Positions 26,064-35,170 of a DNA stretch of 64,000 nucleotides are shown here, in pieces. Source of the stretch: an uncultured bacterium (GTDB lineage Bacteria; Cyanobacteriota; Vampirovibrionia; Gastranaerophilales; Gastranaerophilaceae); assembly GCA_902797985.1 (NCBI GenBank), contig CADBUZ010000002.1, positions 1 through 64,000 on the forward strand, written 5' to 3'. The translations under genes and the position numbers were made by a program. The notes beneath the pieces were generated by a model, which was not told where the DNA came from, made no database searches, and saw only the letters and a program-made list of their open reading frames with translations. Positions within the stretch are counted from its first letter, which is position 1; each line of letters opens with the position of its first letter.

Positions 26064-27620
26064 TTAGATATTTTCTTCCTCTTTTTTGCTGTTAATTGCA
26101 TCTAAAATATTTACAACATTATTTTTTTCATATGCATCGCACGCATTCCACACAACGGTTGGAAGAATATCTCCGGGAGTTCTGTTTGAGAACGGATATT
26201 TACAAAAACCATTAATTTGATTAACTGTACCATCAATATTGGCTTCAAAATATTTACAACACTTACAAAGTCTTAACAAATATCCGTAACTTTCTAATTT
26301 TTGAGCAATTTCACTTATTGCATCAACAACTCTTAAATGATTTTTAGTTTTATACTTTTTATTTTTATTTATAAATATAATCTTAGAAAGTCCTGATTCG
26401 GAAATTATTTCCAATTTACAAGGAAAATATCTTGTTCCGTCATAAACAAAAGCTTGTATAGTAAGTTTTTCTATTTTTGTTTCTTCTCCGCTTTTGAACA
26501 AACATTTTCTTATAAATCTCAAAAGAGGGAAATTATATATCACTTTACATAATGCATAAAAAGGATACAAGAACAAATAAAAATGTTCTTTCGAATGTAT
26601 TTTTGCATGCAGCAAGCTTGAACAAAACGCAATCAGATATGCGCAAATTCCCAATCCAACCACATAATAATTCAACAAACATTTAACCTGAAAAGCATAA
26701 TCAAATACAAGAAAATATCCTAATGCTAAAGTTAAACAATTTGGATAAATTAATGACATTATAAGTTCATTAAAATGAAATTTACCGGGTTTTACTTTTA
26801 AAATATTTTCAAAGAATAAATTAATCCTATGAGATAATGAAGGAATTTTAAAATCGTAATTCTCAACAGGAATATATATTTTCAAATCAGAATTAAAACC
26901 TGTTCTCACATCAATATTTGAAAGGGCAATAGTATATTTTAATTCATCATTTGTATCTTTAAAATTGAAAGAACTCATTTCATCAACAACAGATTTTCGC
27001 ATAGCCAAAATATCTGAATTAACAAGATTACTCAAGCCCAACATATCACGAGATTTCGAAATAAAATTATTTTTATATAGATTATATGAATATTTAATAT
27101 TATCCAACAATGTTAAATTTTCTCTACAGATAAGAGTTGTTGCACCTGTGATAACATCATCTTTTTGAAGAGATTCATTAACTTTTTCTAAAAAGTCACT
27201 ATTAACATAATATTTAGCATCTAAAAACACATACGCATCTAAATCTTTAATAGGTGAATATTTTTCCGTAATAATCGAAAATGCTTGATCTCTGCCAATA
27301 GTATCGACATTTTTCACATTCATGACATTAACCGCTAAATCACCTTGAAACATTACTTCCGAATTGTCGGAACAATTATCTAAAACAAGCGTAATTGTGT
27401 AATTTGAGGTTGGGTATGTTTGATTTTTCAACTGTTTAATAAGATTTTCAACAGTTTCTTTATTATTATGTGCGTACACTACAACGCATAAATTGTGTAT
27501 TTTCTTTCCATATTCATCACGAATTTTTTTAACTTTTTTCTGCGCGGTAATCGCTAATGCAACATAATACACCGTATATACGGTTAAATACAAATAAATA
27601 AGGTAAATGATAAGTTTCAT
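26064..27620 (-). CDS. Membrane GT2-like glycosyltransferase with altered DxD and a C-terminal Cys cluster
   Basis: A 518-residue protein. An N-terminal helix (~2-24) is followed by a GT-A fold (VVYAHNNKETVENLIKQLKNQ, then LVLDNCSDNSE). Membrane helices lie at ~290-370 (LALGYFLVFDYAF, YYVVGLGICAYLIAFCSSLL). Where GT2 enzymes carry D-x-D, residues 134-136 read D-A-K. The C-terminal ~120 residues form an unusual soluble domain with LCKCCKYFE, GFCKYPF and WNACDAYE, a four- or five-cysteine set that could bind metal. Loss of the second Asp suggests altered or lost catalysis. It is the first gene before hemW; substrate unknown. Confidence 0.65.
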   Translation of the reverse strand: MKLIIYLIYLYLTVYTVYYVALAITAQKKVKKIRDEYGKKIHNLCVVVYAHNNKETVENLIKQLKNQTYPTSNYTITLVLDNCSDNSEVMFQGDLAVNVMNVKNVDTIGRDQAFSIITEKYSPIKDLDAYVFLDAKYYVNSDFLEKVNESLQKDDVITGATTLICRENLTLLDNIKYSYNLYKNNFISKSRDMLGLSNLVNSDILAMRKSVVDEMSSFNFKDTNDELKYTIALSNIDVRTGFNSDLKIYIPVENYDFKIPSLSHRINLFFENILKVKPGKFHFNELIMSLIYPNCLTLALGYFLVFDYAFQVKCLLNYYVVGLGICAYLIAFCSSLLHAKIHSKEHFYLFLYPFYALCKVIYNFPLLRFIRKCLFKSGEETKIEKLTIQAFVYDGTRYFPCKLEIISESGLSKIIFINKNKKYKTKNHLRVVDAISEIAQKLESYGYLLRLCKCCKYFEANIDGTVNQINGFCKYPFSNRTPGDILPTVVWNACDAYEKNNVVNILDAINSKKEEENI

Positions 27621-27744
27621 AATTATAAATCTCCGTGATTGATTTTAACTTAAATAATGGTTCAAATCAACATGATTGTTGATATCTCATACAAATAGAG
27701 GAGAAAAAACGTGTTAATAAAATGACAATCAAATCTAATTCTTG

Positions 27745-27750
27745 TATAAT
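27745..27750 (+). promoter_or_regulatory. -10 element of the yhaO/yhaN-like operon
   Basis: CTTGTATAAT ends with TATAAT at 27745-27750. It lies inside the longer open frame starting at 27722, which supports using the ATG at 27770 as the true start, with AGAGGG between. Confidence 0.55.
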
Positions 27751-27769
27751 AGATTTAATAAGAGGGATT

Positions 27770-29038
27770 ATGGAATTTTCATTTTTACATATTGCTGATT
27801 TACATTTAGGGCGAGCTTTTTCTGATTTATCAGAAATAAACAATAAAATAGATTTTTGTTCTCAAGCATGCAATAAAGCTTTCAATAAAATTATAGAATT
27901 AGCAATAGAAAAACAAGTTAGTTTTATATTAATCTCAGGAGATAGTTTTGATAGTGATGAACACGATTTAAGCGCAAAGCTTTTGTTTTTAAAAAACTTA
28001 AAAATACTGGCAAAAAAAGGAATAAAATCATTCGTAATCTGCGGAAATCATGATTCTCTTGAAATGTATAAAAAATTTAAAAATTATTTTAATAAAGATT
28101 TTGAGGGCCTAATCAATATCACAGGCGTTACCACAGCTGATTACAAACATTCCTTCTCTCCTATTGAGGGTGTTAAAATTCATTCAATTAGTTTTAAAAC
28201 CGATGAGGGGAAAAACCCGACAGAAGATTTACCTAAAATATCTGCAGGGGATAATAATTTCAATATTGGTTTAATCCATTGTGATTTAGACAAAACTTCT
28301 TCAAAATATGCACCATGCTCAAAAGAAGATTTACGAAATCTTGGATATGATTATTATGCTTTAGGACATATCCATGTGCCTCAAGATTGCGGAGATAATA
28401 TTATATATGCAGGAACTCCTCAAGCAAGAACAAAAAAAGAAACAGGTACACATGGCTGTTATTATATTAAAGTTAATGATAAAAATATCTCAAAAGAATT
28501 TATACCAACTGATTTTGTCAGATTTAATTCACAAGATATTGATTGCTCAAATTATGAAAACAAAATTGAAATATATAACGCAATATTAGATTCTGTAAAC
28601 AACATAGAAGAAGAAGTTGAATTAAATCTATTTGAAATCAACTTAATCGGAATTTCAAAAGCTTTTGAGGAATTAAATGATACGGATAATCTACTGGAAG
28701 AATATTTAGAAAATTATTCTCAATCTGAAAATAAAAATATAAGTGTTTATAAAATAAATAATAAAACAATCCCATTATTTGAAGATTATAAACTAACCTC
28801 TGACACAGGAGTAATAGGATTAATAGCTAATTGTTTTGAAAAAAATTCGGAAATTAACACCGACAAAATTTATTCAGATATTTGTGAAATACACGAAAAT
28901 ATTTATAAAAAATTGAAACTGGATACAGATTCTGCCAAAACTATAATTGATTCTTTAGAAACAGATAAAGATGAAATAATAAACAATGTGAAAAATGAAA
29001 TTAAATCGCTCTGCAACGAGATTTATTCAATGGAGTAA
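27770..29038 (+). CDS. YhaO/SbcD-like DNA repair metallophosphoesterase
   Basis: A 422-residue nuclease-type protein. Calcineurin-like phosphoesterase motifs occur in order: HIADLHLGRAF (D-x-H), ISGDSFDS (G-D), ICGNHDS (G-N-H-D), LIHCDLD and ALGHIHVPQ (G-H-x-H). Together they coordinate two metal ions, as in Mre11/SbcD. The C-terminal half is mostly charged helix. I start it at 27770 because AAGAGGG and a -10 precede that ATG. The stop is three bases before the ATPase gene at 29042, forming the usual nuclease-ATPase pair acting on DNA ends; the order and the partner's membrane helices fit YhaO-YhaN better than SbcD-SbcC. Confidence 0.85.
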   Translation: MEFSFLHIADLHLGRAFSDLSEINNKIDFCSQACNKAFNKIIELAIEKQVSFILISGDSFDSDEHDLSAKLLFLKNLKILAKKGIKSFVICGNHDSLEMYKKFKNYFNKDFEGLINITGVTTADYKHSFSPIEGVKIHSISFKTDEGKNPTEDLPKISAGDNNFNIGLIHCDLDKTSSKYAPCSKEDLRNLGYDYYALGHIHVPQDCGDNIIYAGTPQARTKKETGTHGCYYIKVNDKNISKEFIPTDFVRFNSQDIDCSNYENKIEIYNAILDSVNNIEEEVELNLFEINLIGISKAFEELNDTDNLLEEYLENYSQSENKNISVYKINNKTIPLFEDYKLTSDTGVIGLIANCFEKNSEINTDKIYSDICEIHENIYKKLKLDTDSAKTIIDSLETDKDEIINNVKNEIKSLCNEIYSME

Positions 29039-29041
29039 CTA

Positions 29042-31642
29042 ATGTCTAAGTTAAGAATTATAGAAACACAAATAGATAATTATAACGAAACAAATAACCA
29101 ATTTATTAAATATGAAACCGGTTTGAACATAATTCTTGGCAAAAATGAAGCCGGCAAATCAACTTTGATGAACTTTATAAAAAATATTTTTATCAGAAAA
29201 TCCGATGCAAAAGGTTATTTAAAGTACGACTATGACAATAATGAACAAAATCTTAGAGCAGAAAAAAATAAACAAAAAGAAAATGACAAAACTCTTGAAA
29301 AAATAAATCCATTATCATATAAAACAGGTTTTATTATTGATTTAGATGATATTATGTTTGCTAAAAAAGCAGATGCGGAAGCATTAGTAAATATAGTAAA
29401 AGATTCCTCCGGAAATGCAATCAATATAAAACAAGATGAGTATTACAATTATATTTATGGTAAAAAACAAAAATTTGCTTTGACAGGAAGAAACATTGCC
29501 TCTAAAACCTTCCAAGAACAATTTAATCATTTAAAAGAACTTGATATGAAGATTAAAGAACTTCAATCAAAAGAAGAAGAATATAATAATATTTGCTCGC
29601 AAATAGAATATATTAAACAAGAACTCGAAACCTTAAACAATGATTTAAATTATAGAGAACTTATTTTAAATAAAAATAATACACAAAGTGAATTAGAAAA
29701 AATTAAAATAAATAAAAAACTTTTGGATAATAAAGAAGATTTTGAAAAAATCAGAGAAAATTATGGTGCATTAAATTCTCAAAAACAAAAATTACCAAAT
29801 ATCGAACAACAAATATCTGATTTGCAAAAAATATATGATGAAAAACTAAATGAATTAAATAAAATTCAGGTTTTTTCAAGTAATGAAATAGAAAATTTTG
29901 AACTTTCTTCTGAAATCCTAAATGAAATAAAAAATTATATTAATGAAAATAATAAACTTTCAAATGAAAAACAAAACATTTCTTCACTACACAAAGAAAT
30001 AGAAAAAAGAATAAATGATTTAGAATGCGAAGCAAAATCTATAGAACGTCAATTAAATTCTTTTGAAATAAAAGATTCGACTAAATATAAAAACGATAAA
30101 GATATGCTTGAAAGCTATAAAAATAATTATTCAGACTGGATGAATAAAGCAATAAACAACAATGCTATAAATACCCAAAATAATAATTGGTATAACAAAG
30201 TATTTATGCTACTGTTCGGTGGTTTATTTTTTGCATCACTAAGCGGATTAATACGATTTTGGAATAGTACGGCTATGTTAGTTTTTATAGCAATTATTCT
30301 TGTATCTTGTTCCGGTATGCTAACTGTTTGGATGAAAAATTATGAATTTAAAAAAAATAATGAAAATAACGGATACAAAAAATATTTAGATGAAAATGCT
30401 AAAAAAATTATTGAATTATGCAATAAATACAATTTTAAACTAAATAAAGATGATAATTTTATAGTTCAAATAAACGCATTTATTCAAAAAATGAATGATA
30501 ATTTGTCAGAATACAAAATCATTGAAAATGACCTTTTAAAAACCAGAATAACCCTTGAAAAAGAAAAAGAAAATTTTACTGATAAACAAGAATTTTTAAA
30601 TAAACAAGATAAAAATCTTGAAAAATTAAACGAAAAAAAATTAGAATTTATAGAAAAAACAAATATTCAAAATCTTGAGAAATATCCTGAAATCTACGAA
30701 AAAATAAAAGAATTAAAAACAATTCAACAGGAGCTATCCGAAAAACAAAATGAAATAAAAAATATTGAGATTAATACTGAAACCTTCGTTGAAGTATTAA
30801 ACAAATTTATTGAAACGTCAGAAATTAATAATATTCAAACCTTGAATAAATACGATTATGAAATATTTGAAAAAACATTATCTGAAATAAGAAACCTTTT
30901 AGACGAGAGTATTTCAGGAGAAAAAGTTATATCAGAATTAGAAAACAAAATAGAAAAATATAACGAAGAATTGACTAAGTTTTCTCAACAAAAAGAAGAT
31001 ATTGATGTTGATGAAAATAGTATCCAAAATTTAAAAAATGAAATACAAATAAAACACGATGAAAAAACACGTTTAATTCAAACAAAAGAAAATTTAGAAC
31101 AGGTATCAAGTATCGTTAATTTAAAAAACCAAAAAAATATTGAATTAAATAATTTAAAAATTGGTTTAAATAAACTTATACAAAAAGAAATTATTTTTGA
31201 AATTATAAAAAAATCAAAAGAAAAATTTAATGAAACACAACCTAATCTGGTATGCGCAAAACAATATTTATCAGAAATTACTAATGGAAAATATTCAGAA
31301 ATAGATTTTGAGAATAAAACAATCTCAGGAAAAAATGTTGGAGAAAAAGATTGGGATTGTTTAAGCAGAGGAACAAAAGAACAACTATATTTGGCATTGA
31401 GATTGGGATTTGCGACCAATTTTTCAAAAGATATAGCAGGAAACCCTAACGGACTTCCTGAAATGCCATTAATAATTGATGATGCTTTTGTGAATTTTGA
31501 CAAAGAAAGAACCGGTGCTATCTTAAAATGTTTAAGCGATTTTTCAAAAAATCATCAAGTTTTATATTTCACCTGCCATAACGAAACAATAAAAGATATT
31601 TTGAAAAAATCTAATATTGAACACCATATTATTGAATTATAA
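29042..31642 (+). CDS. YhaN/SbcC-like coiled-coil ATPase with central membrane hairpin
   Basis: An 866-residue SMC-like ATPase. Walker A is ILGKNEAGKSTLMNF (~32-46). Long Lys/Glu/Asn-rich coiled coils follow (~170-370 and ~445-740). Two hydrophobic helices at ~385-435 (VFMLLFGGLFFASLSGLI and AMLVFIAIILVSCSGML) sit where SbcC has its zinc hook. The C-terminal head has the signature SRGTKEQLYLALRLGF and Walker B MPLIIDDAFVNFD. The pair of central helices is typical of YhaN and suggests membrane tethering. It partners with the phosphoesterase encoded three bases upstream. It may act in repair or DNA-end processing, or in defence against foreign DNA. Confidence 0.85.
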   Translation: MSKLRIIETQIDNYNETNNQFIKYETGLNIILGKNEAGKSTLMNFIKNIFIRKSDAKGYLKYDYDNNEQNLRAEKNKQKENDKTLEKINPLSYKTGFIIDLDDIMFAKKADAEALVNIVKDSSGNAINIKQDEYYNYIYGKKQKFALTGRNIASKTFQEQFNHLKELDMKIKELQSKEEEYNNICSQIEYIKQELETLNNDLNYRELILNKNNTQSELEKIKINKKLLDNKEDFEKIRENYGALNSQKQKLPNIEQQISDLQKIYDEKLNELNKIQVFSSNEIENFELSSEILNEIKNYINENNKLSNEKQNISSLHKEIEKRINDLECEAKSIERQLNSFEIKDSTKYKNDKDMLESYKNNYSDWMNKAINNNAINTQNNNWYNKVFMLLFGGLFFASLSGLIRFWNSTAMLVFIAIILVSCSGMLTVWMKNYEFKKNNENNGYKKYLDENAKKIIELCNKYNFKLNKDDNFIVQINAFIQKMNDNLSEYKIIENDLLKTRITLEKEKENFTDKQEFLNKQDKNLEKLNEKKLEFIEKTNIQNLEKYPEIYEKIKELKTIQQELSEKQNEIKNIEINTETFVEVLNKFIETSEINNIQTLNKYDYEIFEKTLSEIRNLLDESISGEKVISELENKIEKYNEELTKFSQQKEDIDVDENSIQNLKNEIQIKHDEKTRLIQTKENLEQVSSIVNLKNQKNIELNNLKIGLNKLIQKEIIFEIIKKSKEKFNETQPNLVCAKQYLSEITNGKYSEIDFENKTISGKNVGEKDWDCLSRGTKEQLYLALRLGFATNFSKDIAGNPNGLPEMPLIIDDAFVNFDKERTGAILKCLSDFSKNHQVLYFTCHNETIKDILKKSNIEHHIIEL

Positions 31643-31721
31643 AAATTACATAACTTTACAAAAATAGCAAAAAATTCTTATTTACTGTTTTATATAGGTA
31701 CAAAAGTTAAGTGTGGTGTTT

Positions 31722-32522
31722 ATGAATATTCTCCCTAATCACAATTATCAATGTACTACCCCTCAAAAGCCTAATTTTACCGCCATTCCTAAGGCTAACT
31801 ACAAGCTTTTCAAAGATACGGGTAAGGTTACTGTTTTTCAATTAGAAAAATCAGACATTCCTTTTTTGGAAAAAATTAAGGTTAATTTAGGAAAATTTTT
31901 ATCTCAACATAAAATAGAAGACGAAGCAAAACAAGAAATTTTTACAGACTCATTAAACGCAAGTATAAATATATTAAAAGACAGTGAAAGACTTGGTAAA
32001 AAAGCTAAAATTTATATGGCAGTTGCCGATAAAAAACCTTGCGGAATTATTGTTGGAAGTGCTTCAAAATTAAATAAAAAAGGGAAAATAGTTTATTCAA
32101 GCAGAAAAAATCATAGTTCAAAAGAAACAGAATTAGACTTTTTATCAACTTGGCACAATTCAGAATACAAAGGGACAGGAAAATCCCTTGTAGATGAATA
32201 TTTAATCGATACAAGAGAAGCAGGGTTTAAAGATGTTTATGTACGCTCCGAAGTACCGCAATACTCAGGTGCAACATCTTTTTATGAAGGCTGTGGATTC
32301 AAATCATTAACAGGTGAAAAACAAAAATTAGATTTAAAAAAAGGTGATAATTCGTATATTGGCGGAGATTATTTTGATCCTGAAGATTTAATCCTTCCGA
32401 TGAAGGCCACTCCAAAAAGAATCAATGAAAGCATCAAGAATATTTCAGAAGCTATGAGCAGAGAAGAAATAAAAAATCCAAAAAGTTGTAATTTATTTGA
32501 TGTCACAAATGTGCATTATTAG
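31722..32522 (+). CDS. GNAT-family N-acetyltransferase-like protein
   Basis: A 266-residue protein. Residues ~20-200 match the GNAT layout: IYMAVADKKPCGIIVGSASK (beta4 strand), LDFLSTWHNSEYKGTGKSLVDEYL (acetyl-CoA loop, here G-T-G-K-S) and VRSEVPQYSGATSFYEGCGFKSL. The first ~25 residues (QCTTPQKPNFTAIPKANY) are low-complexity and not a signal peptide. ATG at 31722 was chosen; two GTG codons just upstream are in frame, and no strong ribosome-binding site helps. Substrate unknown. It is separated from the ATPase gene by 79 bases. Confidence 0.65.
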   Translation: MNILPNHNYQCTTPQKPNFTAIPKANYKLFKDTGKVTVFQLEKSDIPFLEKIKVNLGKFLSQHKIEDEAKQEIFTDSLNASINILKDSERLGKKAKIYMAVADKKPCGIIVGSASKLNKKGKIVYSSRKNHSSKETELDFLSTWHNSEYKGTGKSLVDEYLIDTREAGFKDVYVRSEVPQYSGATSFYEGCGFKSLTGEKQKLDLKKGDNSYIGGDYFDPEDLILPMKATPKRINESIKNISEAMSREEIKNPKSCNLFDVTNVHY

Positions 32523-32579
32523 AAGTTAACAGGGATATTTCGTTAAAAAAATCACGATAAATAAAATTTTTTCTATTTC

Positions 32580-32611
32580 TTGTCACGAAATTATATCCAT
32601 GATATTATAAT
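32580..32611 (+). promoter_or_regulatory. Promoter of the hydCBA operon
   Basis: TTGTCA (32580-32585) and TATTAT (32603-32608) with a 17-base spacer; TATAAT overlaps at 32606-32611. About 40 bases downstream, TAGGAGAAAG precedes the hydC ATG. Confidence 0.5.
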
Positions 32612-32649
32612 CATGTTTAAGCATACAGTGGCATGTAGGAGAAAGTATA

Positions 32650-33147
32650 ATGAATGGAAGTGGTACTTCAATCGACTTTCGAGCAATTGATAAAATTCTC
32701 GAAAAGTATGATTACAAAAAATCGTATTTAATTGCGATGTTACAAAGTGTTCAGGAAATATACAAATATCTTCCTGAGGAGGCAATGACATATATTGGAG
32801 AAAAAGTTGAAGACCTGTCACCTGCAACGGTTTACGGTGTTGCAACTTTTTATGCACAATTTTCGTTAGAGCCAAAAGGGAAATATGAAATTAAAGTTTG
32901 TGACGGAACAGCTTGTCACGTACGTGGTTCAATGCCTGTTCTTAATGCAATAAGAAACAAACTTAATATAACAGAAGGCAAACTTACAAGTGAAAACGGA
33001 TTATTCTCACTTGAAACCGTAAGCTGTTTGGGTGCTTGCGGGCTTGCACCTGTTGTGGTTATAAACGATAAAGTTTATCCGCAAATGACTTCAGATGCAG
33101 TCAGTATTGTCATAGATACCCTTTTAAAAGAAGAAGGAGGTAACTAA
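32650..33147 (+). CDS. hydC: Electron-bifurcating hydrogenase subunit C (NuoE-like)
   Basis: A 165-residue thioredoxin-fold [2Fe-2S] protein. The cluster ligands are in VCDGTACHVRG and VSCLGACGLAPVV; PEEAMTYIGEKVEDLSPATVYGVATFYAQF is the conserved NuoE helix region. In HydABC complexes it sits beside the flavin subunit and helps split electrons between NAD(H) and ferredoxin. It starts the hydC-hydB-hydA operon; TAA and the next ATG share one base (TAATG), so translation is coupled. No hydrogenase regulator gene is nearby. Confidence 0.92.
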   Translation: MNGSGTSIDFRAIDKILEKYDYKKSYLIAMLQSVQEIYKYLPEEAMTYIGEKVEDLSPATVYGVATFYAQFSLEPKGKYEIKVCDGTACHVRGSMPVLNAIRNKLNITEGKLTSENGLFSLETVSCLGACGLAPVVVINDKVYPQMTSDAVSIVIDTLLKEEGGN

Positions 33148-35003
33148 TGACAAATTTAAATATTAACATTAACGATGAACAAGCAAAAGCACAAGAAGCA
33201 ATTAAGAAACAAGGGCTTAGAGTTCTAGTGTGCGCAGGTACAGGATGTGTTGCAAACGGTTCTTTAAAAGTTATTGAAAAATTCAGAGAATTAGGCGCAG
33301 ATGTATCTGCTTTAACAGAATATGACAAAATGACTATTGTTCCAACAGGTTGTCACGGATTCTGTGAACAAGGTGTACTTGTTATTATTCCTGATAAACA
33401 CGTTACTTACGTAAAAGTAAAAGAAAGTGACGTTGAAGAAATATATGAAAGTCACGTTAAAAACAATACACCTGTAGAAAGATTACTTTATACAGATCCA
33501 AAAACAGGTGAACACGTTCATAAAAATGATGACATTAATTTTTATGCTAAACAAACAAGAACAGCACTCAAAAACTGCGGTAGAATTAACGCTGAAAGCC
33601 TTGATGAAGCATTAGCAGTTCGTGGTTATGAAGCGTTATACAATGTAATAAATGAAAATAATCCTGATGCGGTAATTGATACAATCATCAAATCAGGCTT
33701 ACGAGGCAGAGGAGGCGGAGGCTTCCCAACCGGTATGAAATGGAAATTCACTGCTGCAAACAGAGGCGGAAAATCATATGTAGTTTGTAACGGTGACGAA
33801 GGTGATCCGGGTGCATTCATGGATAGATCGGTTATGGAAGGTGACCCTCACAAACTATTAGAAGGTATGGCTATTGCAGGTTTTGCAGTAGGTGCTGATG
33901 AAGCATATATATATGTTCGTGCAGAATACCCGCTTGCAATTAAACGTTTAAGAATAGCTATTGCTCAAGCAGAAGAAAGACATTATCTTGGTGATAATAT
34001 AATGGGAAGTGATTTTTCTTTCCATATTCACATAAAAGAAGGTGCCGGTGCATTTGTTTGTGGTGAAGAAACAGCACTTCTTGCATCTATTGAAGGTGAA
34101 AGAGGTATGCCTAGACCAAAACCGCCTTTCCCTGCAAACAAAGGTTTATTTGGCAGACCAACTCTTATTAACAACGTTGAAACATTAGCAAACGTACCTG
34201 TTATTATGTTAAACGGTGCAGATTGGTTCTCATCAATGGGTACAGAAACTTCTAAGGGTACTAAAACATTTGCTCTTACAGGTGAAGTAAACAATACAGG
34301 TTTAATCGAAGTTCCAATGGGAACAACTTTAAGAGAAATCATCTTTGATATCGGTGGTGGTATCAGAGGCGGAAAGAAATTTAAAGCTGTTCAAATCGGC
34401 GGACCTTCAGGCGGATGTTTAACAGAAGAACATTTAGACCTTCCTATGGATTATGACAGTCTGATAAAAGCAGGAGCTATGGTTGGTTCAGGCGGACTTG
34501 TTGTAATGGCTGAAGATACTTGTATGGTTGAAGTTGCAAGATTTTTCATGAACTTTACCAAAAACGAAAGCTGTGGTAAGTGCGTTCCTTGTCGTGAAGG
34601 TACTAAAAACATGCTTAAAATCTTACAAAAGATTGTTAAAGGTAAAGGCGAAATGAAAGATTTAGAATTGTTAGAAGAATTAGCATATACTGTTAAAGAC
34701 GGTTCTTTATGCGGTCTTGGTAAAACAGCTCCAAATCCGGTTCTTTCAACTTTGAAATACTTTAAAGACGAATACATCGCACATATTAAAGACCACAAAT
34801 GCCCAGCAGGTGTTTGTACAGCGATGAAGAAAATCATAATTGACCCTGAAAAATGTAAGGGTTGTACTAAGTGTGCAAGAACTTGTCCTGTTGGTGCTAT
34901 TGAAGGTACTGTTAAAAACCCACACAAGATTGATCAAGAAAAATGTATCAAGTGTGAGGCTTGTTTGAACAATTGTCCATTCAAGGCGATTAGCAAAGAA
35001 TAG
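33147..35003 (+). CDS. hydB: Electron-bifurcating hydrogenase subunit B (NuoF-like, FMN, Fe-S)
   Basis: A 618-residue subunit. The N-terminal thioredoxin-like [2Fe-2S] domain has CAGTGC and GCHGFC. Next is the FMN/NADH domain with GRGGGGFPTGMKW, NGDEGDPGAFMDR and YVRAEYP. The [4Fe-4S] motif ESCGKCVPCREGT follows. The C-terminal extension has two ferredoxin clusters, CKGCTKCARTCP and CIKCEACLNNCP, as in HydB of bifurcating hydrogenases and unlike respiratory NuoF. It oxidises NADH or reduces NAD and passes electrons to HydA and ferredoxin. AAGGAGG at the end of hydC serves as ribosome-binding site. A repeat element separates it from hydA. Confidence 0.94.
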   Translation: MTNLNININDEQAKAQEAIKKQGLRVLVCAGTGCVANGSLKVIEKFRELGADVSALTEYDKMTIVPTGCHGFCEQGVLVIIPDKHVTYVKVKESDVEEIYESHVKNNTPVERLLYTDPKTGEHVHKNDDINFYAKQTRTALKNCGRINAESLDEALAVRGYEALYNVINENNPDAVIDTIIKSGLRGRGGGGFPTGMKWKFTAANRGGKSYVVCNGDEGDPGAFMDRSVMEGDPHKLLEGMAIAGFAVGADEAYIYVRAEYPLAIKRLRIAIAQAEERHYLGDNIMGSDFSFHIHIKEGAGAFVCGEETALLASIEGERGMPRPKPPFPANKGLFGRPTLINNVETLANVPVIMLNGADWFSSMGTETSKGTKTFALTGEVNNTGLIEVPMGTTLREIIFDIGGGIRGGKKFKAVQIGGPSGGCLTEEHLDLPMDYDSLIKAGAMVGSGGLVVMAEDTCMVEVARFFMNFTKNESCGKCVPCREGTKNMLKILQKIVKGKGEMKDLELLEELAYTVKDGSLCGLGKTAPNPVLSTLKYFKDEYIAHIKDHKCPAGVCTAMKKIIIDPEKCKGCTKCARTCPVGAIEGTVKNPHKIDQEKCIKCEACLNNCPFKAISKE

Positions 35004-35132
35004 GGGTAAATAAAATGGAATTAAATAATGGAAAATGTAAAATTATTTAATTGCGCTTCGCACTATAATATTTCAAAAAATTAAATAGTCGGCAAAGCCG
35101 ACAAAAATATTTTCCATTTTCAATTTTCCATT
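35004..35132. repeat. Palindromic MITE-like element between hydB and hydA
   Basis: Imperfect terminal inverted repeats of ~25 bases (35013-35036 and 35108-35132, AAATGGAA...ATGGAAAAT type) enclose two small perfect hairpins: TGCG-CTT-CGCA (35052-35062) and GTCGGC-AAA-GCCGAC (35088-35102). It begins right at the hydB stop (TAGGGGTAAATA). Similar single arms occur at ~541-570 and ~44626-44645. No ORF. It may be a non-autonomous mobile repeat or an RNA element that affects the hydB/hydA ratio. Confidence 0.65.
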
Positions 35133-35170
35133 TAAGTAAGGCATAATAAAACGAATAAAGGAAACTAAAA

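Noticed and set aside
27722-27769. Longer N-terminus for the YhaO-like protein
   Set aside because: The phosphoesterase fold starts at MEFSFLHIADLHLG; a -10 box and ribosome-binding site lie inside the extra 16 codons.
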